Shown here: piece by piece, positions 56,504-64,000 of the stretch | How the letters are laid out: the number at the start of each line of letters is the position of its first letter | Numbering within the stretch: the first letter of the stretch is position 1 | Assembly: GCA_016716745.1 (NCBI GenBank) | Contig: JADJVD010000004.1 | Coordinates: forward strand, 248,001-312,000 | Source of the DNA: Hyphomicrobiales bacterium | Lineage (GTDB): Bacteria > Pseudomonadota > Alphaproteobacteria > Rhizobiales > Beijerinckiaceae | Direction of reading: 5' to 3' | DNA: 64,000 nucleotides | Notes under the pieces: generated by a model | The model's database searches: none | Told to the model about the DNA's origin: nothing | The model's input: the letters and a program-made list of their open reading frames with translations, nothing else | Made by a program: the position numbers and the translations under genes

Positions 56504-57721
56504 ATGATGGACTTTCACCGCGTGCGGCGTCTGCCGCCTTACGTTTTCGAGCAGGTCAACCGCCTCAAGGCGCAGGCGCGCGCCAACGGCGCCGACATCA
56601 TCGACCTCGGCATGGGCAATCCCGATCTCGCGGTCGCCAGGCACATCACCGACAAGATGATCGAGACGGTCGGCAAGCCGCGCACCGATCGCTATTCGGC
56701 CTCCAAGGGCATCGCGGGCCTGCGCCGCGCGCAGGCGGCCTACTATCACCGCCGCTTCGGCGTGAAGCTCAACCCGGACACGCAGGTCGTCGCCACGCTC
56801 GGCTCGAAAGAGGGCTTCGCCAACATGGCGCAGGCGATCACCGCGCCGGGCGACGTGGTGCTGGTGCCCAACCCCTCCTATCCGATCCACGCCTTCGGCT
56901 TCCTGATGGCGGGCGGCGTCATCCGCTCGGTGCCGGCCGAGCCGACGCCCGACTATTTCGTCGCGCTCGAGCGCGCGGTGATGCACTCGATCCCCAAGCC
57001 CATCGCGGTGGTCGTCTGCTATCCCTCGAACCCGACCGCGATGGTCGCCGAGCTCGACTTCTACAAGGACCTCGTCGCCTTCGCGAAGAAGCACGAGATC
57101 TTCATTCTGTCGGACCTCGCTTATTCGGAAGTGTATTTCGACGGCGAGCCGCCGCCCTCCGTGTTGCAGGTGCCGGGCGCCTTCGACGTGACGGCCGAAT
57201 TCACCTCGATGTCGAAGACCTTCTCGATGGCGGGCTGGCGCATGGGCTTTGCGGTCGGAAACGAGCGGCTGATCGCGGCGCTGGCGCGCGTGAAGTCCTA
57301 TCTCGACTACGGCGCCTACACGCCGATCCAGGTCGCCGCCGCCGCCGCCATCAACGGCCCGGAGGAGTGCATCGAGGAGATGCGCGCCACCTACAAGAAG
57401 CGCCGCGACGTGATGGTGGAGAGCTTCGCGCAGGCGGGCTGGGAGATTCCCGCGCCGCGCGCGTCGATGTTCGCCTGGGTGCCGGTGCCGGAGAAGTTCA
57501 AGCCGCTCGGCAGCCTCGAATTCTCCAAGCTGCTGATCGAGAAGGCGGACGTGGCGGTCGCGCCGGGCGTCGGCTTCGGCGAGCATGGCGACGACTATGT
57601 GCGCCTCGCGCTGGTCGAGAACGAGCAGCGCATCCGGCAGGCCGCGCGCGGCATCCGCCGCTTCTTCGATTCGGCCGACCAGATCCTGCACAACGTGGTG
57701 CAGCTCAAGCAGCCGGCGTGA
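56504..57721 (+). CDS. Class I/II aminotransferase (AlaC / LL-DAP aminotransferase-like)
   Basis: A 405-residue fold type I PLP aminotransferase. The PLP Lys lies in FTSMSKTFSMAGWRMGF, with CYPSNPTA (Asn-Pro) and LSDLAYSEVYFDG (Asp/Tyr) for the cofactor ring and DYVRLALVENEQRI for the substrate carboxylate Arg. It resembles AlaC, a glutamate-pyruvate aminotransferase, and is often labelled LL-diaminopimelate aminotransferase. Its place shortly before hom is conserved in Rhizobiales and suggests a role in the aspartate/alanine amino acid families. Confidence 0.87.
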   Translation: MMDFHRVRRLPPYVFEQVNRLKAQARANGADIIDLGMGNPDLAVARHITDKMIETVGKPRTDRYSASKGIAGLRRAQAAYYHRRFGVKLNPDTQVVATLGSKEGFANMAQAITAPGDVVLVPNPSYPIHAFGFLMAGGVIRSVPAEPTPDYFVALERAVMHSIPKPIAVVVCYPSNPTAMVAELDFYKDLVAFAKKHEIFILSDLAYSEVYFDGEPPPSVLQVPGAFDVTAEFTSMSKTFSMAGWRMGFAVGNERLIAALARVKSYLDYGAYTPIQVAAAAAINGPEECIEEMRATYKKRRDVMVESFAQAGWEIPAPRASMFAWVPVPEKFKPLGSLEFSKLLIEKADVAVAPGVGFGEHGDDYVRLALVENEQRIRQAARGIRRFFDSADQILHNVVQLKQPA

Positions 57722-57725
57722 CGCG

Positions 57726-58157
57726 ATGTCGGGCGCTGCCGGCGGCTGGTTCGTCTGGGCGCTCGCCTCCGCCGTCTTCGCGGCGCTGACCGCGATCTTC
57801 GCCAAGATCGGCGTCGCCGGCGTTCCGTCGGACCTTGCGACGCTGATCCGCACGCTCGTCATCCTGCCCGTGCTCGCCGCCTTCGTCGCGGCGACCGGGC
57901 AGTGGGTCGCGCCCTCCGCCATCGCCGCACGCACCTGGGCGTTTCTGGCGCTGTCGGGCCTCGCCACCGGCGCCTCCTGGCTGTGCTACTTCCGCGCGTT
58001 GCAGGCCGGCCCCGCCTCGCAAGTCGCGCCGGTCGACAAATTTTCGGTCGTGCTCGTCGCGCTGCTTGGCGTCGCCTTTCTCGGCGAGACGCTCGATCTC
58101 AAGGCCGTCGTGGCCATCGCGATGATCGCGGGCGGCGTCGTGCTGCTGGCGTTGTGA
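57726..58157 (+). CDS. Half-size EamA (DMT) transporter
   Basis: A 143-residue membrane protein with about four to five helices that forms only one EamA domain; usual DMT carriers have two in about 300 residues. FVWALASAVFAALTAIFAKIG at the start and FLGETLDLKAVVAIAMIAGG at the end are typical. Single-domain members are thought to work as dimers and export small metabolites. ATG 57726 is 4 nt after the aminotransferase stop, so it may export a product linked to that enzyme. Confidence 0.82.
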   Translation: MSGAAGGWFVWALASAVFAALTAIFAKIGVAGVPSDLATLIRTLVILPVLAAFVAATGQWVAPSAIAARTWAFLALSGLATGASWLCYFRALQAGPASQVAPVDKFSVVLVALLGVAFLGETLDLKAVVAIAMIAGGVVLLAL

Positions 58158-58239
58158 CGACGATGCGGCGCGTGCGGCGGCGCACAGGCCGCGTCGCCGC
58201 GTTGTGGCGCCATCGCGCTTCCCGTTTCAGGATCGCACG

Positions 58240-59466
58240 ATGCCGCCTTCGCAGACGCCGAACCACGCCGACGAGCCGCTGACGCTGGCGGACGCCGTCA
58301 ATCTCGCGCTGAAGCTGCATCAGGCCGGCGATCTCGCCGGCGCCGAGCGCATCTATCGCGGCGCGCTCGACATCGAGGCCGACATTCCGGTCGCGCTGCA
58401 TTTCCTCGGCGTGTTGCGTCACCAGCAGGGCGCGAACGAGGAGGCGCTGGCGCTGATCGACCGGAGTCTGGCGTTGTCGCCGAACGAGTCGGGCTGGCAC
58501 AACAATCGCGGCAACACGCTGTTGAAGCTCGGCCGCGACGAGGAGGCGATCGCCGCCTGGCGGCGGTCCATCGCGCTCAGCCCGCATCGCGCCGACGGCT
58601 ATCCGAGCCTCGAGCGCTATTACGAGGAGCGCGGACGCATTCCCGAACTCGTGCATCTGCACGCCGAATATGTCGTGGCCTCGCCGGAGGGACGCCCGCA
58701 CGGCGTCGTCGCGCGCAGCTACGCCCGGCTCGGACGGATGGAGGAGGCCGCCGCCGCCTATCGCCGCTGGCTCGACGAGGAGCCCGATCATCCCGTCGCC
58801 CGCCACATGTATCTGACCGCCATCGGCCAGACGCCGGAGCGTTGCGCGGACGACTACGTCGCCACGGCCTTCGACAATTACGCGGACCGTTTCGACGAGC
58901 ACATTCACGGGCTCGACTATCGCGGGCCGGGCCTCGTCGCCGAGGAGGTCGCGCGCGCGGCCGGCCCGGCGCAGGGCGCGCTCGACACGCTGGACGCGGG
59001 CTGCGGCACGGGGCTGTGCGGGCCTCTCGTCAAGCCGTGGGCGAAGCGGCTCGACGGCGTCGACCTTTCCTCGAAGATGCTGGAGCGCGCCGCCGCGCTC
59101 GCCGTCTACGACGATCTGGTCTGCGACGAGCTGACCCGCTGCCTGATCGCGCGGCCCGGCGCCTACGACCTCATCGTGTCCGGCGACACGCTTTGCTATT
59201 TCGGCGCGCTGGAGCAGGCGTTCGCGGCGGCGCGCGCGGCGCTGCGCCCCGGCGGGCTGTTCGTCTTCACGCTCGAGGCCGACGAGGCGCAGGCGGGCGG
59301 CTACCGGCTCGGCCTCAGCGGGCGGTATGCGCACCGCGCCGAATACGTCGCGCAGGCCGCGCAGGCGGCGGGCTTCGAGATCCGCACGCTGCGCGCCGCG
59401 CATCTGCGCAACGAGGGCGGCGTGTCGCTGCCCGGCCATGTGGTCACTTTGGCGCGGGCGGGGTAG
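58240..59466 (+). CDS. TPR-repeat methyltransferase
   Basis: A 408-residue protein. The N-terminal half (about 12-195) is made of TPR repeats, for example HLAGDLAGAERIYRGAL-like and NRGNTLLKLGRDEEAIAAW units; the C-terminal half is a class I SAM-dependent methyltransferase with motif I LDAGCGTGLCGPL (about 250-262), DGVDLSSKMLERA and LIVSGDTLCYFG. The acceptor is unknown; similar fusions are often annotated as NodS/UbiE-like. ATG 58240 has AGGATCG upstream. Confidence 0.84.
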   Translation: MPPSQTPNHADEPLTLADAVNLALKLHQAGDLAGAERIYRGALDIEADIPVALHFLGVLRHQQGANEEALALIDRSLALSPNESGWHNNRGNTLLKLGRDEEAIAAWRRSIALSPHRADGYPSLERYYEERGRIPELVHLHAEYVVASPEGRPHGVVARSYARLGRMEEAAAAYRRWLDEEPDHPVARHMYLTAIGQTPERCADDYVATAFDNYADRFDEHIHGLDYRGPGLVAEEVARAAGPAQGALDTLDAGCGTGLCGPLVKPWAKRLDGVDLSSKMLERAAALAVYDDLVCDELTRCLIARPGAYDLIVSGDTLCYFGALEQAFAAARAALRPGGLFVFTLEADEAQAGGYRLGLSGRYAHRAEYVAQAAQAAGFEIRTLRAAHLRNEGGVSLPGHVVTLARAG

Positions 59467-59559
59467 GGCCGCCGTTTCTTGAACCGCCGGCCCAAATCGG
59501 GCACAACCCGCCCGGCCGGCGCGCTGACGCGCCGGCGCTGATGCGGGGGCGTTTCGATC

Positions 59560-60855
59560 ATGTCTCAACCGTTGCGCGTGGGCGTCGCCGGGCTCGGCAC
59601 CGTCGGGGCCTCGGCGATCCGGATGATCGAGCGCCAGTCGGCTGCGCTCGCCGCCCGCACCGGGCGCAGCGTCGTCGTGACGGCGATCTCCTCGCGCGAC
59701 CGCGCGAAGGATCGCGGCTTCGACGCGTCGTCGATGACATGGTTCGACAATGCGGTCGATCTCGCCGGCTCGGACAGGATCGACCTGTTCGTCGAGCTGA
59801 TCGGCGGGGCGGACGGAATCGCGCGCGACAGCGTCACGCGCGCGCTGGCGGCGGGCAAGGCCGTCGTCACCGCCAACAAGGCGCTGCTCGCCAAGCATGG
59901 CATGACGCTGGCCAGGCTCGCCGAGGAAAAGCGCGCCGCGCTCGCCTTCGAGGCGTCGGTCGCCGGCGGCATCCCCATCGTCAAGACGCTGCGCGAGGGC
60001 CTCGCCGGCAATTCGATCCGCCGCGTCTCGGGCATTCTCAACGGCACCTGCAACTACATCCTGTCGCGGATGGAGCAGGAGAAGCTGTCCTTCGCCGAGT
60101 GCCTCGCCGACGCCCAGCGGCTGGGTTACGCCGAGGCCGATCCGACCTTCGACATCGGCGGCTTCGACACCGCGCACAAGCTGGCGATCCTGACCTCGCT
60201 CGCCTTCGGGACGGCGATCGACGCGGAGGCCATCCATGTCGAGGGGATCGAGACGATCTCGCTCGCCGATCTCGCTGCGGCCGACGAACTCGGCTTCCGC
60301 GTCAAGCTGCTCGGCGTCGCCGAACGGGGCGGCAACGGCGTCGAGGCTCGGGTGCATCCGACGATGGTTCCCAAGACCTCCGCCATCGCGCAGGTGATGG
60401 GCGTCACCAACGCGGTGACGGTGGACGCCGACGCCGTGGGGCAGCTCACCCTCGTCGGCCCCGGCGCGGGCGGCGAGGCGACGGCCTCGGCCGTCGTCGC
60501 CGACATCTCCGACATCGCCAAGGGCGTGCGCTCGGCCCCGTTCGGCCTGCCGACGGCGGCGCTGGCGCAGGTCGCGCGCATTCCCGTGCAGCGGCACGAG
60601 GGCGGCTATTACATCCGGCTCGACGTCGCCGACCGGCCGGGCGCGATGGCGGCCATCGCCACCCGCATGGCGGAGCGCCAGATCTCGCTCGAGAGCATCG
60701 TCCAGAAGGCGTCGCACTCGGCCGGCGGCGGGCGCGTGCCGGTGATCCTGATCACCCACGCCACCACCGAGACGGCGGTGCGCGAGGCGCTCGACAAGGT
60801 GGTGGCGGACGGCTTCGTCTCCGGCAAGCCGCAGCTCATCCGCATCGAACGCTGA
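59560..60855 (+). CDS. hom: Homoserine dehydrogenase
   Basis: A 431-residue enzyme that reduces aspartate semialdehyde to homoserine, the branch point to threonine and methionine. The NAD(P) site VGVAGLGTVGAS is at residues about 6-17; NGTCNYILSRMEQ and the catalytic region GYAEADPTFDIGGFDTAHKL follow; the C-terminal ACT domain (about 350-431, YYIRLDVADRPGAMAAIATR) is for threonine feedback. The frame is intact. glpX follows about 190 nt later. Confidence 0.96.
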   Translation: MSQPLRVGVAGLGTVGASAIRMIERQSAALAARTGRSVVVTAISSRDRAKDRGFDASSMTWFDNAVDLAGSDRIDLFVELIGGADGIARDSVTRALAAGKAVVTANKALLAKHGMTLARLAEEKRAALAFEASVAGGIPIVKTLREGLAGNSIRRVSGILNGTCNYILSRMEQEKLSFAECLADAQRLGYAEADPTFDIGGFDTAHKLAILTSLAFGTAIDAEAIHVEGIETISLADLAAADELGFRVKLLGVAERGGNGVEARVHPTMVPKTSAIAQVMGVTNAVTVDADAVGQLTLVGPGAGGEATASAVVADISDIAKGVRSAPFGLPTAALAQVARIPVQRHEGGYYIRLDVADRPGAMAAIATRMAERQISLESIVQKASHSAGGGRVPVILITHATTETAVREALDKVVADGFVSGKPQLIRIER

Positions 60856-61048
60856 CCGACGTTCACGACTTTCGGCGAAAGACGGCCGCCGGACGGCGGC
60901 TGCGACGCTGGGCGTCTGGCGGCTCGCGGCAAATCCTGTATAGGAGCGGCGTCGTTTTTGCGCGCGACGGCGATTCCCGCGCGCCGCGTCCCGGCTTGTC
61001 ATCGCCCCCCCTGACCGGGTTCAGCGCCCGGCGGACTGAGGATGTTCC

Positions 61049-62044
61049 ATGACCGATCTCGTCATCCAGGAAAACAAAATCATCGAGCGCATCCTGTCGA
61101 TGGAGCTCGTCCGCGTGACCGAGCGCGCGGCGGTGTCCTCGGCGCGCCTGCGCGGGCGCGGCGACGAGAAGGCGGCCGATCAGGCGGCGGTGGACGCGAT
61201 GCGCCGCGAACTCAACCGCCTGCCGATCCACGGCACGGTGGTGATCGGCGAGGGCGAGCGCGACGAGGCGCCGATGCTGTTCATCGGCGAGAAGGTCGGC
61301 ACCAAGACCGGCCCGGCGGTCGACATCGCGGTCGATCCGCTCGAAGGCACGACGCTGTGCGCCAAGGACATGCCCGGCTCGATCGCCGTGATGGCGATGG
61401 CGCAAGCCGGCTCGCTGCTCAATGCGCCCGACGTCTACATGGACAAGATCGCGATCGGCCCCGGCTATCCGCATGGCGTCGTCGATCTCGACATGACGCC
61501 GGAGGAGAACATCCGCGCGCTCGCCAAGGCCAAGGGCGTCAGCGCGCACGAGATCTGCGTCTGCATTCTCGACCGGCCGCGCCATGCCGAGCTGATCGCC
61601 GCCTGCCGCCGCGCCGGCGCCGCGATCCGCCTGATCACCGACGGCGACGTCGCCGGCGTCATCCATGTCACCGAGCCGCTCAAGACGGGCGTCGACCTGT
61701 ATCTGGGCACCGGCGGCGCGCCGGAGGGCGTGCTGGCGGCGGGCGCGCTGCGCTGCGTCGGCGGACAGATGCAGGGCCGCCTCATCCTCGACACGCCGGC
61801 CAAGGTCGAGCGCGCGGCCAAGATGGGCGTCAAGGATCCCAAGAAGAAATACGACATGAAGGAGCTGGCCTCGGGCGACGTCATCGTCTGCGCCACCGGC
61901 GTGACCGACGGCGCGCTGCTCTCGGGCGTCCGCTTCAACAAGGAGACGATCGAGACCGAGACGATCATCTTCCGCTCGATCACCGGCACGGTGCGCCGGA
62001 TCAAGGCCGAGCATCGCGAGTTCGGCAAGTTCCTGCTCGACTGA
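61049..62044 (+). CDS. glpX: Class II fructose-1,6-bisphosphatase
   Basis: A 331-residue metal-dependent phosphatase of gluconeogenesis and the Calvin/ribulose-phosphate type cycles. GEGERDEAPMLFIGEKVG and DIAVDPLEGTTLCAKDM hold the metal-binding Asp/Glu residues, with TDGDVAGVIHV and GTGGAPEGVLAAGAL typical of GlpX. The hom-glpX order is common in alphaproteobacteria. The gene ends with its own terminator. Confidence 0.95.
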   Translation: MTDLVIQENKIIERILSMELVRVTERAAVSSARLRGRGDEKAADQAAVDAMRRELNRLPIHGTVVIGEGERDEAPMLFIGEKVGTKTGPAVDIAVDPLEGTTLCAKDMPGSIAVMAMAQAGSLLNAPDVYMDKIAIGPGYPHGVVDLDMTPEENIRALAKAKGVSAHEICVCILDRPRHAELIAACRRAGAAIRLITDGDVAGVIHVTEPLKTGVDLYLGTGGAPEGVLAAGALRCVGGQMQGRLILDTPAKVERAAKMGVKDPKKKYDMKELASGDVIVCATGVTDGALLSGVRFNKETIETETIIFRSITGTVRRIKAEHREFGKFLLD

Positions 62045-62064
62045 GAGCGCAGGACCGGACTGTG

Positions 62065-62106
62065 CGGGGCGCGGACGCCGGTGCGGCGCCGCGCCCCGTT
62101 CTTTTT
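62065..62106 (+). terminator. Rho-independent terminator of glpX
   Basis: CGGGGCGCGG (62065-62074) pairs with CCGCGCCCCG (62089-62098) over 10 bp, followed by TTCTTTTT. It lies 20 nt after the glpX stop. Confidence 0.8.
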
Positions 62107-62215
62107 GCGGGCGCGAAGCCCGCGTGACAGTGTCACTTTACGCGCCGCTTGCGCTGTGGCGCCTGACCGGCGCGGCGTCCCGCCGCCCGATTCCGCATTT
62201 CGCCCGCGAGACCCC

Positions 62216-63196
62216 ATGTCCCACTCCGCCGCCGCGCCCGCTCATCCGCCACGCAGCCTCGCGCATCTGCCGCTGCCGCTGTTCGCCGCGCCGATGGGCG
62301 TCGGCGGTCTCGGTCTGGCCTGGCGCGAGGCGGGCCGCGCCGTCGGCGCTCCGGCCGCGGTCGGCGAGGCGCTGCTGGCGCTGGCCGGGCTGGTGTGGAT
62401 CGTCGTCTTCGCCATGCATTTCATGCGCTGGCTGCGCCACAAGGAGGCCTTCGTCGGCGAACTGAGGCACCCGATCCGCTCCGCCTTCGCGGGCGCGATG
62501 ACGATCGGCCTGATGATCGTCGCCGGCGGGCTGATCCCGCATGCGCCGGAGCTGGCGGCGGCGGTGTGGATCGTCGCGGTGATCGTCCATCTCGCCATCG
62601 GCGTCTGGACCGTGCGCGGCCTGCTGATGGCGCCGCGCGAGGCGGCGACGCTGACGCCGGCGCTGCTGATCCCGCTGGTCGGCAACATTCTGGCGCCGGT
62701 GTTCGGCGCGCGGCTCGGCTTCGCGCCGACGAGCTGGGCGCTGTTCGGGATCGGCGCGCTGCTGTGGGCGATTGTTCAACCGCTGATCCTCGGGCGCCTC
62801 ATCAACGGGCCGCCGCTGATGGAGCGGCTGCGGCCGATGCTGGTCATCCTGCTCGCGCCGCCGAGCGTCGGCGCCATCGCGCTGGCGACGCTGACGGGCG
62901 GCTGGGGACCGGCGGCGCTCGCCGTCTACGGCCTCGCCGCGTTCATGGCGGTCGTGCTGCTGACCTTCGCGCCGGCCTATGCGCGGATGAAGTTCGCGAT
63001 GTCGTGGTGGGGCTGGACCTTCCCGTCCGCCGCCTTCGCGGTGGCGACGCTCGGCGTCGCGCACGCCAGCGGCTCGGCGGTCTTCGCGGCGCTCGGCTGG
63101 GCGGCGCTGGCGATCGCGACCGTCGTCGTGACCATCGTCAGCGTGGCGACGCTGCGCGCGGCGGCCGGCGGGCATCTGCTTCTGCCGGAGGGTTGA
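62216..63196 (+). CDS. TehA/SLAC1-type anion transporter
   Basis: A 326-residue inner-membrane protein with about ten helices, alternately hydrophobic. The start HLPLPLFAAPMGVGGLGLAW, the FMRWLRHKEAFVGELRHP loop and the later MKFAMSWWGWTFPSAAFAVA fit the TDT/SLAC1 family, which includes TehA (tellurite) and C4-dicarboxylate channels. ATG 62216 is preferred over an in-frame GTG/ATG further upstream that would add Arg-rich sequence. It is monocistronic. Confidence 0.85.
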   Translation: MSHSAAAPAHPPRSLAHLPLPLFAAPMGVGGLGLAWREAGRAVGAPAAVGEALLALAGLVWIVVFAMHFMRWLRHKEAFVGELRHPIRSAFAGAMTIGLMIVAGGLIPHAPELAAAVWIVAVIVHLAIGVWTVRGLLMAPREAATLTPALLIPLVGNILAPVFGARLGFAPTSWALFGIGALLWAIVQPLILGRLINGPPLMERLRPMLVILLAPPSVGAIALATLTGGWGPAALAVYGLAAFMAVVLLTFAPAYARMKFAMSWWGWTFPSAAFAVATLGVAHASGSAVFAALGWAALAIATVVVTIVSVATLRAAAGGHLLLPEG

Positions 63197-63299
63197 AGCG
63201 AGCAGGCCGGCCGAGGATGAAATGTGAAACGAAGAACACATTTTGCATTGGCGGCCGAGTCTCTTAATCTCGTGACGGTTCCTCCGGGATTATTTGGTC

Positions 63300-64000
63300 A
63301 TGCCCGACAAAATGATTGCGCTGATCTTGTACGGCAACGGCGCCGAACTGGGAAATTTCAAATTTTTCGCCGATGATTTGTCGACCGGGCTGATCGGCAG
63401 GAAGGCGTTCGCGCGGACCGAGATCACGATCAAGGAGACGCTCGACCGCGCGTCGGTCGTCGACGCCATCGACAAGACGCCGGCCGGCAGTCTGATCAAG
63501 GAGTTGCACGTCTTCTCGCACTCGATCGGCGGCGGCCTCTATGTCGGCTATCACGAGGCGACGGCCGGCATGAACCGGCAGGCGGCGGCCGCGGCCCATC
63601 CGGCCCGCTCGGCGAAAGAGAAGACGGGCGTCATCACCTACGAGCAGGCGCTCGCCGCCGAGACGGGCGGAGTCCTGTCCGACCATCTCATGCGGCCGCC
63701 GTTGACGACGATGCGCGACCGCCTGCGCAAGAAATTCGCCACCGGAGCGACGATCAAGCTGTGGGGCTGCAACTCCGGCGTTTCCGGATGGGTCTACAGC
63801 GACGCCGTCGACCCGGAGGGGCGACGCTACACGGCCGACCAGAACGAGACCGCCACGATTTACTATTGGCGCGCGCTGAACACGCAGAACATGCCGAAGC
63901 CCGCCATCGCCCAGGCGATTGCGGATTACTTCAACGTCCCCACCTATGGCGCTGGCAGCGGCTCGCACATCGAAGTGCTGCACGAGGGCAAATGGCTCAC
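63300..64000 (+). CDS. Orphan protein with possible His/Cys catalytic layout, cut by window end
   Basis: At least 233 codons are open to the window end. There is no signal peptide. LHVFSHSIGGGLYVGYHEA has His70 and His74 just after a hydrophobic strand, and IKLWGCNSGVSGWVY has Cys157 after another strand; strand-His-Gly-rich followed by strand-Cys is the arrangement of caspase-like (clan CD) and DUF4347-type domains, though similarity is only by eye. HSIGGG also recalls lipase elbows. It follows an AT-richer 100-bp leader and is not part of an operon seen here. Function is not assigned. Confidence 0.6.
   Translation, partial: MPDKMIALILYGNGAELGNFKFFADDLSTGLIGRKAFARTEITIKETLDRASVVDAIDKTPAGSLIKELHVFSHSIGGGLYVGYHEATAGMNRQAAAAAHPARSAKEKTGVITYEQALAAETGGVLSDHLMRPPLTTMRDRLRKKFATGATIKLWGCNSGVSGWVYSDAVDPEGRRYTADQNETATIYYWRALNTQNMPKPAIAQAIADYFNVPTYGAGSGSHIEVLHEGKWL

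Overview
The window is one continuous stretch of very GC-rich DNA (roughly two thirds or more G+C by eye) from an alphaproteobacterium, most likely a member of the Hyphomicrobiales/Rhizobiales (Beijerinckiaceae/Methylocystaceae-like). The grounds are: the core block tRNA-Leu - tig - clpP - clpX - lon - hup - tRNA-Val - tRNA-Asp - nuoA-N - birA - rnj; a NuoE with a long Ala-rich, helix-hairpin-helix C-terminal tail; a DUF2865 protein; an aminotransferase - hom - glpX order; a class I PHA synthase; and an Irr-type iron control element. The genus cannot be fixed from the sequence. I see no phage, insertion sequence, integrase or CRISPR array: this is a chromosomal backbone segment.

Layout. 1-9.5 kb: mixed metabolic and transport genes (MATE efflux pump cut by the window edge, isovaleryl-CoA dehydrogenase, GNAT, an HExxxH-type hypothetical protein, GST, aldo/keto reductase, YdcF, DUF599, chromate transporter, and a multicopper-oxidase-like protein that has lost most of its copper ligands). 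9.7-17.7 kb: protein folding and proteolysis (trigger factor, ClpP, ClpX, Lon), HU, three tRNAs and a secreted ClpP-fold protein. 17.9-34.2 kb: the whole complex I operon nuoABCDEFGHIJKLMN, with small secreted or membrane genes between nuoD/nuoE and nuoF/nuoG, then birA and RNase J. 36.7-44.7 kb: AsmA-like protein, a two-subunit CoA transferase, an M50 protease, an iron(III) ABC permease plus binding protein with a candidate Irr box, and a threonine dehydratase-like enzyme. 44.8-55.9 kb: DUF2865 protein, a hypothetical gene, an RND efflux operon (adaptor, pump, SMP-30 lactonase), a FadL porin and a PHA synthase with a histone-H1-like tail. 56-64 kb: secreted hypothetical, aminotransferase, half-size EamA transporter, TPR methyltransferase, homoserine dehydrogenase, class II fructose-1,6-bisphosphatase, TehA-like transporter, and the first part of an orphan protein with a possible His/Cys protease-like layout.

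Reading frames are broken by small indels in clpX (three), nuoB, nuoJ, nuoK, nuoL, nuoM, nuoN and a CoA-transferase subunit, while every other large gene is intact. The codons on both sides of each break are well conserved and clpX and complex I are normally indispensable, so I read these as local consensus errors rather than true gene death; the nuoJ-nuoN patch (28.7-34.1 kb) is especially dense and appears to have lost the nuoL/nuoM junction.

The items most worth a second look are the degenerate multicopper oxidase, the H1-tailed PHA synthase, the accessory genes inside the nuo operon, the Irr-type box at 43708-43724, the overlapping palindromes at 45935-45969, and the orphan at the right edge. 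I did not find a convincing new multi-gene system.
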